From G965250275 sp965250275 (GTDB lineage: Bacteria; Pseudomonadota; Alphaproteobacteria; Rhodobacterales; Rhodobacteraceae), in assembly GCA_965250275.1 (NCBI GenBank), contig OZ252297.1, forward strand, positions 1,116,001 through 1,180,000: a DNA stretch of 64,000 bases, read 5' to 3'. The position numbers and the translations under genes were made by a program. Positions 61,755 to 64,000 of this stretch are shown one piece after another. Below the pieces are notes generated by a model that had not been told where the DNA came from, ran no database searches, and was given only the letters and a program-made list of their open reading frames with translations. Numbering within the stretch: the first letter of the stretch is position 1; every line of letters begins with the position of its first letter.

Positions 61755-62641
61755 TAGACCCCGTCACACTCTTTTCCATCATCAAGGGCGGCTTGGTTCT
61801 GGGCGCGCTCTATGCGCTGATGGCGACGGGCCTTTCGCTGGTATGGACGACGCTGGGCATATTCAACTTTGCGCATGGTGCTTTCATTGCCCTGGGGGCT
61901 TACATTGCCTGGCAGTTCTCCAGTGCCGACGCGTATGGTCTGCCCATGGGATTGGCCCTGGCCGTTACCTGTGTGGTGATGTTCGCCATCGGCGCGATCT
62001 TGCATCTGCTGCTGGTCAAACCGTTCGAGCGGCGGGCCGATGTCGTCCTGATCACGGTGATCAGCACTTTGGCGGGCTCCGCCATTCTGGAAAACGCTCT
62101 GCTTCTCATCTGGGGGCCAAGGTCGAAACAGATCCCCGATCTGATCGAGGGTTCGATCACCATGGACGGTTTCCAACTCGCCTGGTCCGAGGCTCTCTTG
62201 TTGACTGTCGTGCTTGGGATCCTGATCGGGTTGGGTATGTTTCTGCGGTATTCACGACCAGGTCGATCGATGCGCGCGGTGTCGCAGAACCGCGAGGCCG
62301 CACAGCTTTTGGGCCTTGATGTGCCCTTCTATTTTGCACTTGCCTTTGGCCTCTCGGCTCTGACTGCCGGTCTGGCTGGGGTGTTTGTGGGTACCATCCG
62401 CTTCATGAACCCCGCCATGGGAGCCGAACCTTTGATGAAAGCCCTTATCGTGGTGATCTTCGGCGGCATCGCGCGCTTTACCAGCCCGATCTATGCCGCC
62501 TTCATCATTGGTCTTCTTGAGGCGTTCTCGATCTACGTCTTCGGGCTTTACTGGGCACCTGCGGTGTTGTTCACAACGATGATCGTCGTCCTGCTCATCA
62601 AGCCCGAGGGGCTCTTCGGCAAATACCAAAGGACGCTCTGA
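61751..62641 (+). CDS. branched-chain-type ABC transporter permease (LivH-like)
   Basis: A 296-residue inner-membrane permease of the LivH class with about eight helices; the family start GLVLGALYALMATGLSLVW, GIFNFAHGAFIALGAY and the loop RAVSQNREAAQLLGLD are all present. It overlaps livF by 4 nt (ATGA) and ends 1 nt before the LivM-type gene. Confidence 0.88.
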   Translation: MIDPVTLFSIIKGGLVLGALYALMATGLSLVWTTLGIFNFAHGAFIALGAYIAWQFSSADAYGLPMGLALAVTCVVMFAIGAILHLLLVKPFERRADVVLITVISTLAGSAILENALLLIWGPRSKQIPDLIEGSITMDGFQLAWSEALLLTVVLGILIGLGMFLRYSRPGRSMRAVSQNREAAQLLGLDVPFYFALAFGLSALTAGLAGVFVGTIRFMNPAMGAEPLMKALIVVIFGGIARFTSPIYAAFIIGLLEAFSIYVFGLYWAPAVLFTTMIVVLLIKPEGLFGKYQRTL

Positions 62642-62642
62642 C

Positions 62643-64000
62643 ATGCGGTATGATCCGCCCCTGCACCGCACCCAAGGTCTGCTGCCGTTGATGATCGCGT
62701 TGGCGGCCCTGATTGCCTACCCTTTCGTGTTCGGCGAGACCTATTTCCGACATGTTGTCATTTTGGCATTTGTCTTTGCCATCGTCGCCACAAGCTGGGA
62801 TCTGAGCCTTGGCTTTGGCGGGCTCTTCAATTTCGCCCATGTGGCGCTTTTTGCCGTGGGCATCTACACCTACGCGATCCTGGCCAAAACGCTTGGCTTC
62901 TCGCCCTGGTTGTCGATCGTTGCCGGAGGCGGCACTGCTGCCTTCGTGGCCCTGCTGATCGCGTTGCCGGTGCTCAGGCTCGACGGAATCTATGTGATCC
63001 TGGTGACCATCGCGCTCAGCCAGCTCTTGTACCTTATCGTGATCTCGTCGTCGGACGTCACGGGTGGCACCTCGGGCATGGTCACCCTGCCCACGTTGAC
63101 GATCGGTGACTACCGTCTCTCGCGCAATGGCCGGATCGGCTATTACTATGTCGGGCTTGCGCTTCTGGTGGCGAACCTCGCATTTCTCTACTGGGTTACC
63201 CGCTCTCGCCTGGGTCGGTCCATCGTCGCGCTGCGGGACAACAAATACTACGCCATCGCCCGCGGGATATCCGAGGAACGTACCCGTGCAATGACCTTGA
63301 TGGCCAGCGCCGTGTTCACCGGCATGGCGGGGGCCTTCTATGCTTCCTATTTGCGCGTCGCTTCGCCTGACGCCTTCGGCATCGGGTTTCTGACACTGCT
63401 CTTGTCAATTCTGCTGGTGGGTGGCGCCGGCACCATCTGGGGGCCTGTCATGGCTGCCTTTGCCATCTCTGTCGCCAGCGAGTGGCTCAGCGGTTTCGGC
63501 GCCTGGCAAAACATCTTGATTGCGTTAGCGATCATCTTGATCGTGGTTTTCTATCCCGGTGGCCTCTGGGCCGCGCTGCAAGAGCTGCGACAGGCTGCCG
63601 ATGTGTCGCGCACGAGCCTGTTGGTCGCTTGGCGGCGCCGGGAACGCGCCGCCCGCGAAGCTCTGACTGGCGCCGGCGAACGCATGCTTGAAACCAGACA
63701 CGGCACCATTGCCCTGGCCGATAGCGGCGGCGATCTGCCCGCCTTGTTGTTCCTGCACGGCAATTCGGCCTGCAAAGAGGCGTTCTACAAGCAATTCCGC
63801 GCCTTTGCCGACAGCTATCGGGTCATCTCTTTCGATTATCCGGGTCACGGGGTATCGTCGAACGCAGATCCGGAGACCAGTTACAACATCCCTGCGTATG
63901 CCGAAATCGCCGAAACGGTCCTTGCCGATTGCAATGTGACCGAAGCTTGTGTCTTTGGCTGGTCGTTAGGCGGATATGTGGCATTGGAACTTGCCGCACG
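62643..64000 (+). CDS. LivM-type ABC permease fused in frame to an alpha/beta hydrolase (3' end outside window)
   Basis: The frame is open from ATG 62643 to the window end (at least 452 residues). Residues 1-311 are a complete LivM permease (LSLGFGGLFNFAHVALFAVG, TGGTSGMVTLP, RDNKYYAIARGI, LVGGAGTIWGP, FYPGGLW). Then, without a stop or frameshift, comes a charged linker (about 312-350) and an alpha/beta hydrolase domain: LLFLHGNS oxyanion region (369-375), FDYPGHGVSS, and the nucleophile elbow GWSLGG with Ser441. I checked the junction codon by codon from 63543 to 63998. LivM normally ends near residue 310-340. By the topology of LivM the hydrolase should face the cytoplasm, able to act on the imported molecule. 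Confidence 0.85.
   Translation, partial: MRYDPPLHRTQGLLPLMIALAALIAYPFVFGETYFRHVVILAFVFAIVATSWDLSLGFGGLFNFAHVALFAVGIYTYAILAKTLGFSPWLSIVAGGGTAAFVALLIALPVLRLDGIYVILVTIALSQLLYLIVISSSDVTGGTSGMVTLPTLTIGDYRLSRNGRIGYYYVGLALLVANLAFLYWVTRSRLGRSIVALRDNKYYAIARGISEERTRAMTLMASAVFTGMAGAFYASYLRVASPDAFGIGFLTLLLSILLVGGAGTIWGPVMAAFAISVASEWLSGFGAWQNILIALAIILIVVFYPGGLWAALQELRQAADVSRTSLLVAWRRRERAAREALTGAGERMLETRHGTIALADSGGDLPALLFLHGNSACKEAFYKQFRAFADSYRVISFDYPGHGVSSNADPETSYNIPAYAEIAETVLADCNVTEACVFGWSLGGYVALELAA

Noticed and set aside
1..64000. CRISPR arrays, rRNA genes, riboswitches, prophage structural genes
   Set aside because: No regularly spaced repeats, no rRNA-like stretches, no recognisable riboswitch cores and no capsid or tail genes were seen on either strand.

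Overview
The window is an alphaproteobacterial chromosome segment, most likely from a marine Rhodobacterales (Roseobacter-group) strain. This is inferred from gene content and not from any search: a glycerol-type ABC operon with two different ATPases, an imuA-imuB-dnaE2 mutagenesis operon, a Mrp/Pha antiporter operon with fused A and B subunits, and an FDH3-type formate dehydrogenase cluster with DUF3305/DUF3306 and TorD genes. Genes are dense, many overlap by 4 to 8 nt, and the sequence is GC-rich.

Layout. 0-2.9 kb: an Fe-S-flavoured operon (end of a MarR-like regulator with a Cys-rich tail, Mrp-DUF971, and an Nfu-like multidomain protein). 3.1-9.1 kb: glycerol-type ABC importer in the order glpV-S-T-P-Q-U. 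9.2-10.7 kb: BlaI/M56 peptidase pair with no beta-lactamase beside it. 10.7-13.2 kb: EamA exporter divergent from a MocR-type regulator. 13.2-15.6 kb: trpA, ychF and a small secreted protein. 15.7-21.0 kb: imuA-imuB-dnaE2. 21.2-26.2 kb: three unrecognised genes, including a 1162-residue protein with regular helical repeats of about 82 residues and a C-terminal HExxH zincin-like domain. 26.4-32.3 kb: Pha/Mrp antiporter (AB fusion, C, D, E, F, G). 32.6-36.9 kb: RND efflux adaptor and pump. 36.9-39.4 kb: haloalkane dehalogenase and a BON-MscS channel. 39.5-40.5 kb: tRNA-Gln followed by decayed recombinase and IS3 sequence. 40.5-54.5 kb: formate dehydrogenase locus, with an unlisted 51-aa protein, its own Mrp, and a WD40-cytochrome c fusion. 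54.6-56.0 kb: YdcH-like protein and a cysteine-free LysR/OxyR-like regulator. 56.1-56.8 kb: a second IS3 remnant. 56.9-64.0 kb: iminopeptidase-like hydrolase, LuxR solo, and a divergent branched-chain-type ABC importer whose last permease is fused in frame to an alpha/beta hydrolase.

The most interesting parts are: (1) the right-hand locus, where a LuxR solo retaining all six classical acyl-homoserine-lactone pocket residues sits between an iminopeptidase-like gene and an importer with a LivM-hydrolase fusion, suggesting uptake-coupled hydrolysis of a small signal or amide/ester; (2) the repeat-zincin locus at 21-26 kb; (3) two ABC importers whose ATPase pairs each have defects confined to one composite ATP site, and whose binding-protein genes are each followed by a strong hairpin; (4) the two differently built Mrp proteins.

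All assignments come from reading the sequence and from memory of protein families. No database or structure search was run.
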